Assembly: GCA_900546435.1 (NCBI GenBank)
Contig: URCQ01000001.1
Location: 171,512 to 235,511, forward strand
DNA: 64,000 nucleotides
Source: an uncultured Pseudobutyrivibrio sp.
GTDB taxonomy: Bacteria; Bacillota; Clostridia; Lachnospirales; Lachnospiraceae
Direction of reading: 5' to 3'
Shown here: positions 1 to 8,421 of the stretch, in pieces
Layout of the letters: each line of letters opens with the position of its first letter
How positions within the stretch are numbered: the first letter of the stretch is position 1
The notes under the pieces: generated by a model
Told to the model about the DNA's origin: nothing
Databases searched by the model: none
What the model saw: the letters and a program-made list of their open reading frames with translations, nothing else
Program-made: the position numbers and the translations under genes

Positions 1-1063
1 CATTAGCTCCTACAAGAGCAACTTTATCTTCACGTCCTAAATTGAATGAAATGTGGTCAAGTACCAATTCGCCGTCGATGGTCTTGGTAAGATTTTCAAC
101 GCTGAGTACTTCGTTACCAATATCACGTTGTGGACGGAAATCAATGTATGGATATTTACGGCTGGATGGTTTGATTTCATCCAATTCGATTTTCTCCAGT
201 GCACGTTTTCTTGAAGTAGCCTGCTTTGATTTTGAAGCGTTGGCAGAGAAACGAGAGATAAAGTCCTGTAATTCTTTAATCTTTTCTTCTTTCTTCTTGT
301 TTGCTTCCTTCATCTGCTTCATTAATAACTGGCTGGATTCATACCAGAAATCATAGTTTCCGGCATACAACTGGATTTTTCCATAATCAATATCTGCCGT
401 ATTGGTACATACCTTATTTAAGAAGTAACGGTCATGTGATACAACAATGACGGTGTTTTCGAAGTTGATTAAGAATTCTTCTAACCATGCGATCGCATCG
501 AGGTCTAAGTGGTTTGTAGGCTCATCCAGAAGCAAAATATCAGGATTACCAAAAAGTGCCTTTGCAAGAAGGACTTTAACCTTTTGTGCACCAGTTAATT
601 CTGCCATGACAGAGTAGTGAAATTCTGGTTCGATGCCAAGACCATTTAATAGTGTAGCTGCATCACTTTCTGCGTTCCATCCATCCATGTCAGCAAATTC
701 TGCTTCGAGTTCGCTGGCGCGGATGCCATCTTCGTCCGTGAAATCTTCCTTCATATAAATAGCATCTTTTTCTTTCATAATGTCATAAAGACGCTGGTTA
801 CCCATAATAACGGTATCAAGAACTGTAAATTCATCATATTTAAAGTGATCCTGTTCCAAAAAGGAAAGACGCTGGCCTGGTGTGATGATGATATCACCAC
901 TTGTAGGTTCTAACTGTCCGGATAAAATTTTTAGGAATGTTGACTTTCCGGCACCATTAGCACCAATCAATCCATAGCAGTTACCCTCTGTAAATTTAAT
1001 ATTTACATCTTCAAAAAGTGCCTTTTTCCCTAGACGCAGGGTGATATTACTTGCCTGTATCAT
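1..1063 (-). CDS. ABC-F family ATPase (YbiT/YkpA type), 3' end outside window
   Basis: Partial gene: about 354 N-terminal codons are present and the reading frame runs off the left edge. The product begins MIQASNITLRLG and has a Walker A motif GANGAGKS near residue 38, followed by a first nucleotide-binding domain with the LLLDEPTNHLDLD Walker B/D-loop block and an ISHDR-like VSHDRYFLN H-loop. A charged linker (KKKEEKIKELQDF, then SRFSANASKSKQATSRKRA) precedes the start of the second ATPase domain. The SANASKSKQATSR stretch and the FTVLDTVIMG block match the YbiT/YkpA branch of ABC-F proteins, which are soluble and lack membrane segments. ABC-F proteins act on the ribosome; a specific role cannot be read here. 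The ATG at 1063 is preceded by AGAAAGG. The signature motif reads LTGAQ, slightly off the usual LSGGQ, as in that branch. Confidence 0.9.
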   Translation of the reverse strand, partial: MIQASNITLRLGKKALFEDVNIKFTEGNCYGLIGANGAGKSTFLKILSGQLEPTSGDIIITPGQRLSFLEQDHFKYDEFTVLDTVIMGNQRLYDIMKEKDAIYMKEDFTDEDGIRASELEAEFADMDGWNAESDAATLLNGLGIEPEFHYSVMAELTGAQKVKVLLAKALFGNPDILLLDEPTNHLDLDAIAWLEEFLINFENTVIVVSHDRYFLNKVCTNTADIDYGKIQLYAGNYDFWYESSQLLMKQMKEANKKKEEKIKELQDFISRFSANASKSKQATSRKRALEKIELDEIKPSSRKYPYIDFRPQRDIGNEVLSVENLTKTIDGELVLDHISFNLGREDKVALVGAN

Positions 1064-1458
1064 GATTGTATCCTTTCTATATTAAAATATTGTATTCTAT
1101 GCAATCGGTTCTATTGTATCGTATATTCCTTATTTTGCAAGTATTTCTTATTTAAAAGCGCATGGCGTAAAGTGTTTTTTATTAAAAAATATAAATACAG
1201 ATACGATTTGAATACAGGGATATCCTAAAAGGGCATAAATATTAAAATGTTCAGATAAAAATAGTACAAAAGGGTACAGAATGGTCAAAATGTGCAAAAA
1301 TTTCAGAAAAATGGTGGAAAACGCTTATGAAGTAGTGTAAAATTCTTTGTAAACAAGGAGAAACGGAGAAGCATACTAGTTTAAAATATGCAGATAGAAG
1401 CTATGATACGTGGAAACTTGTGCTTTTTTTGTTTATGAACAAGGAAGAGGTGAAGCAA
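1064..1458. other. Intergenic region between divergent ABC-F gene and ptsH
   Basis: About 395 AT-rich bases separate the two divergent genes. A candidate sigma-A promoter for ptsH is listed separately. The transcript leader would be about 110 nt and holds only a weak GCATA/TATGC hairpin near 1371-1391. No ORF with a ribosome binding site and no convincing catabolite-responsive element was found. Confidence 0.5.
1315..1343 (+). promoter_or_regulatory. Candidate promoter of the ptsH operon
   Basis: TGGAAA at 1315-1320 and TAAAAT at 1338-1343 are separated by 17 bp. The -35 box matches only 4 of 6 consensus bases, so this is a tentative call based on spacing and position upstream of ptsH. Confidence 0.4.
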
Positions 1459-1716
1459 ATGAAAGAATTTACTTATGTTATTACAGATGAAGTAGGATTA
1501 CATGCAAGACCAGCAGGACTTTTAGCGAAAGAAGCTAAAAAATACCAAAGCACCATTACATTGCATGCAAATGGTAAGGATGCAGTTGCAAGTAAGTTGA
1601 TGGCAGTTATGGGTATGGGTGTTAAAAAGGATGATACCGTACAAGTTTGTATCGAAGGTGATGACGAAGATATCGCTGCTCAGGAATTAGAACAATTCTT
1701 TAACGAAAATCTTTAA
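1459..1716 (+). CDS. ptsH: Phosphocarrier protein HPr
   Basis: The 85-residue product is the HPr phosphocarrier that moves phosphate from enzyme I to PTS IIA domains. The active-site motif GLHARPAG places the phosphorylated histidine at residue 15. The usual regulatory serine block reads NGKDAVASKLMAV: serine is at 45 and lysine at 46, the reverse of the KS order that gives Ser46 in Bacillus and E. coli. The canonical HPr-kinase target may therefore be missing. The ATG at 1459 is chosen over an upstream ATG at 1435 because GGAAGAGGTG lies just before it and because the protein then has normal HPr length. It is the first gene of an operon with ptsI 42 bp downstream. Confidence 0.95.
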   Translation: MKEFTYVITDEVGLHARPAGLLAKEAKKYQSTITLHANGKDAVASKLMAVMGMGVKKDDTVQVCIEGDDEDIAAQELEQFFNENL

Positions 1717-1758
1717 TCAGATGACCTCATAAAGAGGACAAGTAGAAGGGTAGTTAAG

Positions 1759-3378
1759 ATGACAGAATATACAGGAAAGTCCGTATACAAAGGTACGGCG
1801 ATTGGCGAAATCCGTGTGCTTAAGAAGAAGGACAGCTTAGTAAAGAGAGTGCATATTGATGATGTAGAAGCTGAATTGACGCGCTTAGAGGGTGCAAAGC
1901 AGCAGACACTTTCGCAGTTACAAAGCTTGTATGAAAAAGCACTGCAAGAAGTTGGTGAAGCCAATGCAGCTATTTTTGAAGTACATCAGATGATGCTTGA
2001 AGATGAGGATTATCAGGATGCTATCCTAGGAATGATTCGTAACGAAGAAGTAAATGCGGAATATGCAGTAGCTGTTACAGGGGATAACTTTGCTGAAATG
2101 TTTGCCAACATGGATGATGAATATATGCAGGCACGTTCAGCCGATGTTAAGGATATTTCAAATCGCCTGGTGGAAAATCTGAGTGGTGAAGAACAGATGG
2201 ATTGGGATACCATGGAGCCATCTATTATTGTTGCTGATGATTTGACACCGAGTGAAACGGTTCAGATGGACAAGAAAAAGATTCTTGCATTTGTTACCGT
2301 ACACGGATCAACGAATTCACATACCGCCATTCTTGCACGTATGATGAATATTCCGGCATTGATTGGAGTACCGCTTTCATTAGAAGAATTGCATAGCGGA
2401 ACACAGGCAATCGTAGATGGTAAAAAGGGTGTGTTCTATTTAGAACCAGATGCTACGCAGATTGCAAAAGCGGAAGAAGCACAAAAACAAGAGAAAGAAC
2501 AGCAGAATTTGCTGGCAACCTATAAGGGCAGAGAATCTGTTACCAAAAGTGGTAAGAAGATTCATTTATATGCGAATATTGGCAGTGTTTCCGATGTGGC
2601 ATATGTTTTGGAAAATGATGCTGAAGGCATTGGATTATTCCGAAGCGAATTCTTATATTTAGGCAGAGATGCTTTGCCAGATGAGACAGAGCAGTTTAAT
2701 GCATATCGCCAGGTTTTACAGATGATGGCTGGTAAAAAGGTGATTATCCGTACACTTGATATTGGAGCAGACAAGAACGCAGATTATTTGGAATTAGGAC
2801 ATGAGGATAACCCGGCAATGGGATATCGTGCCATTCGTATCTGCTTAGAACAACCGGATATTTTTAAAACACAATTGAGAGCACTGCTTCGCGCTGCAAA
2901 GTTTGGCAATCTGTCTATTATGTATCCGATGATTACTTCTGTAGAAGAAGTGATGAGCATCAAAGAGATTGTAAAAGAAGTGGAAAAAGAGTTGCAGGAA
3001 GAAAATCTTCCATATGTAATTCCAGAGCAGGGTATCATGATTGAGACGCCGGCTGCTGTTATGATAAGTGCAGAACTTGCAGAACACGTTGATTTCTTTA
3101 GTATCGGAACCAACGATCTGACACAGTATACGTTGGCAATTGATCGACAGAATAGCAGACTGGATCGATTCTATAATCCACATCATGAAGCAGTTCTTCG
3201 TATGATACAGATGACAATTGATGGTGCACATAAGCATGGTAAGTGGGTTGGTATTTGTGGAGAATTAGGCGCGGATACAACACTCACGGAGAGATTTATT
3301 ACCATGGGAATTGATGAACTCAGCGTTTCCCCATCTATGGTACTTGGAGTCCGCAGTAAGATTTGCGAAATGGAGTGA
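1759..3378 (+). CDS. ptsI: PTS enzyme I (phosphoenolpyruvate-protein phosphotransferase)
   Basis: Cytoplasmic enzyme I takes phosphate from PEP and passes it to HPr. The phosphohistidine region reads HGSTNSHTAILAR with the active histidine at residue 188. The PEP-binding barrel carries RTLDIGADK and the catalytic cysteine is Cys500 in GICGELGAD. The protein is 539 residues, about 30 shorter than the 570-575 of Bacillus or E. coli enzyme I; the missing part is the extreme C-terminus after the segment ending in SKICEME. The stop codon at 3376-3378 is genuine in the sequence and lies 7 bp before nagB, so translation of the two is probably coupled. Confidence 0.95.
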   Translation: MTEYTGKSVYKGTAIGEIRVLKKKDSLVKRVHIDDVEAELTRLEGAKQQTLSQLQSLYEKALQEVGEANAAIFEVHQMMLEDEDYQDAILGMIRNEEVNAEYAVAVTGDNFAEMFANMDDEYMQARSADVKDISNRLVENLSGEEQMDWDTMEPSIIVADDLTPSETVQMDKKKILAFVTVHGSTNSHTAILARMMNIPALIGVPLSLEELHSGTQAIVDGKKGVFYLEPDATQIAKAEEAQKQEKEQQNLLATYKGRESVTKSGKKIHLYANIGSVSDVAYVLENDAEGIGLFRSEFLYLGRDALPDETEQFNAYRQVLQMMAGKKVIIRTLDIGADKNADYLELGHEDNPAMGYRAIRICLEQPDIFKTQLRALLRAAKFGNLSIMYPMITSVEEVMSIKEIVKEVEKELQEENLPYVIPEQGIMIETPAAVMISAELAEHVDFFSIGTNDLTQYTLAIDRQNSRLDRFYNPHHEAVLRMIQMTIDGAHKHGKWVGICGELGADTTLTERFITMGIDELSVSPSMVLGVRSKICEME

Positions 3379-3385
3379 GAAAAAT

Positions 3386-4117
3386 ATGAGAATATATAAA
3401 GCAAAAGATTATGAAGATATGAGCAGAAAAGCAGCTAATATCATTTCTGCACAGGTTATTATGAAACCAGATTGTGTACTTGGTCTGGCAACGGGATCTA
3501 CACCAATCGGTTTATACAAACAGCTGGTTGAATGGTTTGAAAAAGGTGATCTTGATTTTTCAAAGGTTCAGACGGTGAACCTTGATGAGTATAAGGGCTT
3601 GAATCGCGAAAATGATCAGAGTTATTACTATTTCATGCATGATAATTTATTTGATCATATTAACATTCCGGAAGAAAATACACATTTACCAAATGGAATG
3701 GAGATGGATTCTGAAAAAGAATGCGCTCGTTATACGAAGTTGATCCAGTCTATGGGCGGTGTTGATTTACAGCTTCTTGGTATAGGCCATAATGGACATA
3801 TTGGTTTTAATGAGCCATCAGAATCTTTTGATAAAGAAGTACATTGCGTGAATTTGACCCAGTCAACCATTGAAGCAAACAAGAGATTCTTTGCTTCCGC
3901 AGACGATGTTCCAAAACAGGCATACACAATGGGCATTAAGACCATTATGCAGGCAAAGAAGATTTTGATCGTTGCGAATGGAGAGGGCAAAGCTGATATT
4001 GTACGCGATGCATTCTTTGGACCAATTACACCGCAGGTTCCAGCGTCAGTATTGCAGTTACACAATGATGTGACACTTGTAGCAGATGAAGCTGCATTGA
4101 GTAAAGTATCTTTATAA
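3386..4117 (+). CDS. nagB: Glucosamine-6-phosphate deaminase
   Basis: The enzyme converts glucosamine-6-phosphate to fructose-6-phosphate and ammonia, the last step of N-acetylglucosamine catabolism into glycolysis. The 243-residue product has the LATGSTP phosphate-binding loop, the NLDEYKGL motif with catalytic Asp67, and GIGHNGHIGFNEP with His138 and Glu143. The ATG at 3386 is chosen because it gives the standard N-terminus MRIYKAKDYE; the GGAG serving as ribosome binding site lies inside the end of ptsI. An in-frame upstream ATG at 3311 would add residues encoded within ptsI and is not supported. Confidence 0.95.
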   Translation: MRIYKAKDYEDMSRKAANIISAQVIMKPDCVLGLATGSTPIGLYKQLVEWFEKGDLDFSKVQTVNLDEYKGLNRENDQSYYYFMHDNLFDHINIPEENTHLPNGMEMDSEKECARYTKLIQSMGGVDLQLLGIGHNGHIGFNEPSESFDKEVHCVNLTQSTIEANKRFFASADDVPKQAYTMGIKTIMQAKKILIVANGEGKADIVRDAFFGPITPQVPASVLQLHNDVTLVADEAALSKVSL

Positions 4118-4147
4118 TATATTGGGAATGGATCGAGGTGTAATACA

Positions 4148-5281
4148 ATGATCATTAAAAATGCAAACATTTTTACACAGGATGGTCAGTTTGTCACAGG
4201 TGATGTGACCGTTGATGGTGATAGATTTGCGGCAGTATTGCCGGAAACAGCACAGAAGGATGAAGTCGTTCTTGATGCCGAGAATCTTTATATGATTCCG
4301 GGTCTGGTAGATATACATTTTCATGGTTGTATGGGTGCAGATATGTGTGATGGCACAAAGGAAGCATTAGATACCATGTCATCCTATGAAGCATCCATTG
4401 GTGTGACATCGATCTGTCCAACAACAATGACGATTCCAAAGGACGAACTTGTCTCTGTTATGAAGAATGCAGGGGAATACACATATCAAGGTGGGGCTCA
4501 TCTTGTTGGAATCAATATGGAAGGACCATTTATCAGTGCTTCCAAAAAGGGCGCGCAAGCGGCTGAAAATATTATGCATTGTGATTATGCGTATTTTAAA
4601 CAGTTACAAGAGATGTCAGGCGGGTTGATAAAACTTGTTGATATTGCGCCGGAAGAAGCTGGTGCAATGGAGTTTATTGATCAGGCAAAAGATGAAGTCG
4701 TTATATCGCTTGCACATACAGCATCTGATTATGACACTGCAGTGGAAGCAATTGTACATGGTGCATCACATGCAACGCATCTTTATAATGCAATGCCGCC
4801 GTTCAAGCATAGAGAACCTGGTGTCATCGGAGCAGTCAGAGACTATGAACAGTGTCATGTAGAATTGATTTGTGATGGTGTGCATATTCATCCTTCTGTC
4901 ATTCGTGCAACATTTGCTATGTTTGGGAATGAACGCATGATTTTGATCAGTGACAGTATGCGTGCAACAGGACTTGAAGATGGCGAATATACATTAGGTG
5001 GACAGGCAGTAACAGTAAAGGGAAATCTTGCAACTTTGCATGATGGAACAATCGCTGGATCTGCAACAAATCTCATGGATTGTATGCGCTACGTTGTAAA
5101 GACGGTGGGGTTACCACTAGAGACAGCGGTTATGTGCGCAACAGCAAATCCAGCAAAAGAGATTGGTATTTATGATGAAGTTGGAAGCATTTCTGCCGGT
5201 AAAAAAGCAGACTTTGTACTTCTAGATAAAGATTTAAACATTGTTCATGTGTTTATTGATGGTAAGGAGGTCACATGTTAG
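4148..5281 (+). CDS. nagA: N-acetylglucosamine-6-phosphate deacetylase
   Basis: The 377-residue amidohydrolase removes acetate from N-acetylglucosamine-6-phosphate and feeds NagB. Family motifs are visible in order: GLVDIHFHGCMGADM near residues 55-70, NMEGPFIS near 125, LAHTASDY near 190, ATHLYNAMPP near 212 and the ISDSM aspartate near 264. A ribosome binding site GATCGAGGTG lies before the ATG. The stop codon overlaps the start of the downstream IIA gene by 7 bp, which indicates translational coupling within the operon. Confidence 0.95.
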   Translation: MIIKNANIFTQDGQFVTGDVTVDGDRFAAVLPETAQKDEVVLDAENLYMIPGLVDIHFHGCMGADMCDGTKEALDTMSSYEASIGVTSICPTTMTIPKDELVSVMKNAGEYTYQGGAHLVGINMEGPFISASKKGAQAAENIMHCDYAYFKQLQEMSGGLIKLVDIAPEEAGAMEFIDQAKDEVVISLAHTASDYDTAVEAIVHGASHATHLYNAMPPFKHREPGVIGAVRDYEQCHVELICDGVHIHPSVIRATFAMFGNERMILISDSMRATGLEDGEYTLGGQAVTVKGNLATLHDGTIAGSATNLMDCMRYVVKTVGLPLETAVMCATANPAKEIGIYDEVGSISAGKKADFVLLDKDLNIVHVFIDGKEVTC

Positions 5282-5754
5282 GTTTTTTAAAGGGAAAGAA
5301 AAAGGGAAATATGCTTGCTGCACCTTGTAATGGTAAGGCAGTACAGCTCTCAGAGGTATCAGATCCTACATTCGCAGAGAAGATTTTAGGAGATGGATTT
5401 GCAGTGGTACCATCTGATGGAAAGATTTGTGCGCCGGCAGATGGAGAAGTAACAATGGTTTTTGATACACTGCATGCGGTTACACTTACAACAGATAATG
5501 GTACAGAACTATTGATTCATATTGGTCTTGATACCGTAACATTAAAAGGAGATCCTTTTACAGCGCATGTTGCTGTAGGTGACAAAGTGAAAAAAGGAGA
5601 CCTTTTGGTGGAAGCTGATTTGGATAAGATTCGTGCAGCAGGACTAGATACCATTACTCCTGTATTGATCTGTAATACAGATGATTATGAGACAATTACT
5701 CTTGAAAAAGAGGGAGAAGTCGATGCAGGAGAAGATGTTCTTCGGATTTTATAA
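5275..5754 (+). CDS. PTS IIA component, glucose family
   Basis: The 159-residue protein is a free-standing IIA domain of the glucose/N-acetylglucosamine family. LLIHIGLDTV carries the phosphorylated histidine at residue 82, and His67 in TLHAVT matches the second conserved histidine. The downstream permease lacks a IIA domain, so this protein most likely supplies its phosphate, and it may serve other IIBC permeases as well. The start at 5275 overlaps the end of nagA, with AAGGAGG inside the nagA reading frame as ribosome binding site. Confidence 0.9.
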   Translation: MLGFLKGKKKGNMLAAPCNGKAVQLSEVSDPTFAEKILGDGFAVVPSDGKICAPADGEVTMVFDTLHAVTLTTDNGTELLIHIGLDTVTLKGDPFTAHVAVGDKVKKGDLLVEADLDKIRAAGLDTITPVLICNTDDYETITLEKEGEVDAGEDVLRIL

Positions 5755-5783
5755 TTTTATAAGTTATGTTCTACAAGAGAAAC

Positions 5784-5802
5784 TAATTGGTTTATCCAAT
5801 TA
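5784..5802 (+). promoter_or_regulatory. Small hairpin between IIA and IIBC genes
   Basis: TAATTGG at 5784-5790 and CCAATTA at 5796-5802 form a 7-bp stem with a TTTAT loop just upstream of the permease ribosome binding site. There is no U-run, so it is not a terminator. It could mark an mRNA processing or stability point inside the operon; no function is proven. Confidence 0.35.
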
Positions 5803-5830
5803 AGTATAAAGTAAAAAGGAGGAGAAAATT

Positions 5831-7303
5831 ATGAAATTTCTTCAAAAATTGGGAAAAGCTTTAATGCTTCCCGTAGCAGTATTACCAATCTGCGGTATTC
5901 TTATGGGTATCGGATATTTATTATGTCCAGCAACCATGCAGGGTGGTGATATTAAGGGCGTTGTTCCTTTGATTGGTCTGTTTTTAGTTAAAGCAGGGGG
6001 TGCTTTAATTGATAACATGGCAATTCTTTTCGCAATCGGCGTTGGTGTCGGTATGTCAGAAAAGAACGACGGAACTGGCGGAATTGCAGCACTTGCTTCT
6101 TGGCTGATGATGACAACACTTCTTTCAACAGGTGTTGTTACAACAATTATCCCAGCCATTGCTGACAACGCTACAAAGACTTTGGCATTTGATAAGATTC
6201 AGAATCCATTCATTGGTATTCTTGCAGGTGTTATCGGTGCTATGTGCTACAACAAGTTCAAGGATACAAAGCTTCCTGACTGGTTGTCATTCTTCAGTGG
6301 CAAGCGTTGTGTAGCTATCGTTGCTGGTGTAGTTTCTATCGTTGTTTCAGCTATCTTATTGTTAGTATGGCCATTACTCTTCACTGGACTTGTTTCACTT
6401 GGAGAAGGAATTGCTAAGCTTGGCGTAGTTGGAGCCGGTATCTACGCATTCTTGAACCGTTTGTTAATCCCTACAGGATTACACCATGCATTGAATAACG
6501 TATTCTGGTTTGATACCATTGGTCTTGGTGACTTACAGCACTTCTGGGCTGGTGAGACATCAGCTGATGTTAAATGGAGTCTTGGTATGTACATGTCAGG
6601 ATTCTTCCCATGTATGATGTTTGGTGTTCCTGGTGCAGCACTTGCAATGATTAAGACAGCTAAGAGTAACAAGAAGAAAGTAGCAATCGGACTTGTTGCA
6701 TCTGCAGCTCTCTGTTCATTCATCTGTGGTGTTACAGAGCCATTCGAGTTTGGATTTATGTTCCTTGCTCCTGGATTATATGTTATTTACGCATTGCTTT
6801 ATGGTATCTTTACAATGGTTACTGTTGCTTTGGGATTCCGTGCGGGATTCAGCTTCTCAGCAGGTGCTATGGATTTACTTTTCTCAGCATCTCTTCCAGC
6901 AGCAGCTAAGACATGGCTCATCATTCCTCTTGGAATTGCAGCATTCATCGTATTCTACTTTGTATTCTACTTCGCAATTACGAAGTTTAACTTAAAGACT
7001 CCAGGTAGAGAAGATGATGATGATGTAGAAGCAGAAAAGAAAGTTGAATTAGCAAATGATGATTATGCACAGGTTGCTAAGATTGTTCTTGAAGGATGTG
7101 GCGGAAAAGAAAATATCGCAAGCATCGACAACTGCATTACAAGATTGAGACTTGAAGTAAAAGATATTACATTAGTAAACGACAAGGTTATTAAGTCTGC
7201 TGGTGTTGCAGGCGTTATGAAACCTGGTAAGAACTCTGTTCAGGTTATTATTGGACCAAAGGTTCAGTTTGTTGCTGATGCATTTTCAAAGCTTTGTGAA
7301 TAA
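5831..7303 (+). CDS. nagE: PTS IIBC permease, probable N-acetylglucosamine transporter
   Basis: The 490-residue membrane protein has an N-terminal IIC domain with about ten hydrophobic segments (residues 10-390) and a C-terminal IIB domain (about 410-490). The phosphorylated cysteine is Cys435 in SIDNCITRLRLEV. The IIC motifs GLHHALNN and GVTEPFEFGFMF are typical of the glucose/N-acetylglucosamine family. The substrate is inferred from the adjacent nagB and nagA; glucose is the main alternative. It is the last gene of the operon, followed by a terminator. Confidence 0.85.
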   Translation: MKFLQKLGKALMLPVAVLPICGILMGIGYLLCPATMQGGDIKGVVPLIGLFLVKAGGALIDNMAILFAIGVGVGMSEKNDGTGGIAALASWLMMTTLLSTGVVTTIIPAIADNATKTLAFDKIQNPFIGILAGVIGAMCYNKFKDTKLPDWLSFFSGKRCVAIVAGVVSIVVSAILLLVWPLLFTGLVSLGEGIAKLGVVGAGIYAFLNRLLIPTGLHHALNNVFWFDTIGLGDLQHFWAGETSADVKWSLGMYMSGFFPCMMFGVPGAALAMIKTAKSNKKKVAIGLVASAALCSFICGVTEPFEFGFMFLAPGLYVIYALLYGIFTMVTVALGFRAGFSFSAGAMDLLFSASLPAAAKTWLIIPLGIAAFIVFYFVFYFAITKFNLKTPGREDDDDVEAEKKVELANDDYAQVAKIVLEGCGGKENIASIDNCITRLRLEVKDITLVNDKVIKSAGVAGVMKPGKNSVQVIIGPKVQFVADAFSKLCE

Positions 7304-7322
7304 TTCATAAAATGATATTTCA

Positions 7323-7358
7323 GACCCTCTTCCGAATACGTGAAGGGGGTCTTTACTT
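7323..7358 (+). terminator. Rho-independent terminator after nagE
   Basis: GACCCTCTT (7323-7331) pairs with AAGGGGGTC (7343-7351), followed by TTTACTTTT. It closes the pts-nag operon. Confidence 0.85.
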
Positions 7359-7375
7359 TTAGGTGGTGAATGATT

Positions 7376-8254
7376 ATGGCAATTTATGAAATTGAAAATG
7401 AAAATATAAAATTAAAAGTAGATTCATGTGGTGCAGAGATGAAATCCCTGGTAAAAAAGGAGACAGACACAGAGTATTTATGGAATGGCGATCCAGCCTA
7501 TTGGCAGAGAACTTCTCCGATTTTGTTTCCACTGGTGGGACGTTTGTTTCATAATATATATCGCGCCAAAGGGAATACGTATACCATGCCACAGCACGGA
7601 TTTGCCCGAGATATGGAATTTACATTGCTTGAAAAAAAGGATCATGAAATCTGGTTTTTCTTGAAAGATACAGAGGAGACAAGAAAAAATTATCCATACA
7701 CATTTGAATTACAGATCGGGTATTTGCTGCAGGGGGCAAATATTAAAGTGATGTGGAAGGTACGCAATGAACAGGAAGAAATCTTACCGTTTGCTATTGG
7801 CGGACATCCGGCGTTTTTGTGCCCGGCACTTCGTCCGGATTGTAAGGAAGCGTATTATTTGAAATTTGACTGTGATAAATTACGGGCAACAAAATTGCAA
7901 GGACCGTATGTACTGAGGGAAACCTATGAAGAAGTGCCGTTAGACAATGGAATGCTTTTGATTGATGATAAAGCAATATTTGCAAATGATACATTAATGG
8001 TCGAGCATGATCAGGCACATGAGATTAGTATATGTGATGCACAAAAAAAGGAACTTGTGACTTTGCGTACGCAGGCACCACTGTTTGCCGTATGGTCACC
8101 AGAGGGAAAGCGAGCACCATTTATTTGTATAGAACCATGGTATGGCAGATGTGATTCCTTAGATTATGCAGGAGATATTACGCAGCGTGAATGGGAAAAT
8201 CTTCTTGAAAAAGGACAGGAATTTTATGCAGAATATGAAATCTGCATAGGCTAG
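7376..8254 (+). CDS. Aldose 1-epimerase family protein (LacX-like)
   Basis: The 292-residue product belongs to the galactose mutarotase-like family, in the branch related to LacX of lactococci. Support comes from the YLWNGDPAYWQRTSPILFPLVGRL region, the PQHGFARDMEF block with the conserved histidine, FAIGGHPAF with a second histidine, and the CIEPWYGRCDS end. Such proteins interconvert sugar anomers; the true substrate is unknown. The ATG at 7376 is preferred over 7370 because AGGTGG lies at a better distance. It follows the pts-nag terminator and may rely on readthrough or a promoter not seen here. Confidence 0.85.
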   Translation: MAIYEIENENIKLKVDSCGAEMKSLVKKETDTEYLWNGDPAYWQRTSPILFPLVGRLFHNIYRAKGNTYTMPQHGFARDMEFTLLEKKDHEIWFFLKDTEETRKNYPYTFELQIGYLLQGANIKVMWKVRNEQEEILPFAIGGHPAFLCPALRPDCKEAYYLKFDCDKLRATKLQGPYVLRETYEEVPLDNGMLLIDDKAIFANDTLMVEHDQAHEISICDAQKKELVTLRTQAPLFAVWSPEGKRAPFICIEPWYGRCDSLDYAGDITQREWENLLEKGQEFYAEYEICIG

Positions 8255-8296
8255 AAATGTATATGCAATGTTCTTGATTTTAAACAGCGCGAACTA

Positions 8297-8325
8297 TTGA
8301 TTTTTTCTTAACGAAATCATATATT
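8297..8325 (+). promoter_or_regulatory. Promoter of nifJ
   Basis: TTGATT at 8297-8302 and TATATT at 8320-8325 have 17-bp spacing, leaving a leader of about 90 nt before nifJ. Confidence 0.65.
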
Positions 8326-8368
8326 ATTGAATTAGAGACATTACGCATTTACTATGCCATTTTTAGGG

Positions 8369-8388
8369 TGTACAAATGCTTATGTACA
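8369..8388 (+). promoter_or_regulatory. Inverted repeat in nifJ leader
   Basis: TGTACA (8369-8374) and TGTACA (8383-8388) are 6-bp inverted repeats around an 8-base spacer, lying in the transcribed leader. It does not match the Rex consensus. It could be an operator or a weak mRNA hairpin. Confidence 0.3.
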
Positions 8389-8421
8389 TATTAAGAAAAG
8401 AGTCTTTTAGGAGGAAACGAC

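Noticed and set aside
42..356. Plus-strand ORF in the ABC-F gene
   Set aside because: It is the antisense shadow of a conserved coding sequence on the minus strand.
1311..1330. Catabolite-responsive element upstream of ptsH
   Set aside because: GGAAAACGCTTATG fits only the left half of the consensus.
8369..8388. Rex operator upstream of nifJ
   Set aside because: The TGTACA inverted repeats do not match TTGTGAANNNNTTCACAA.
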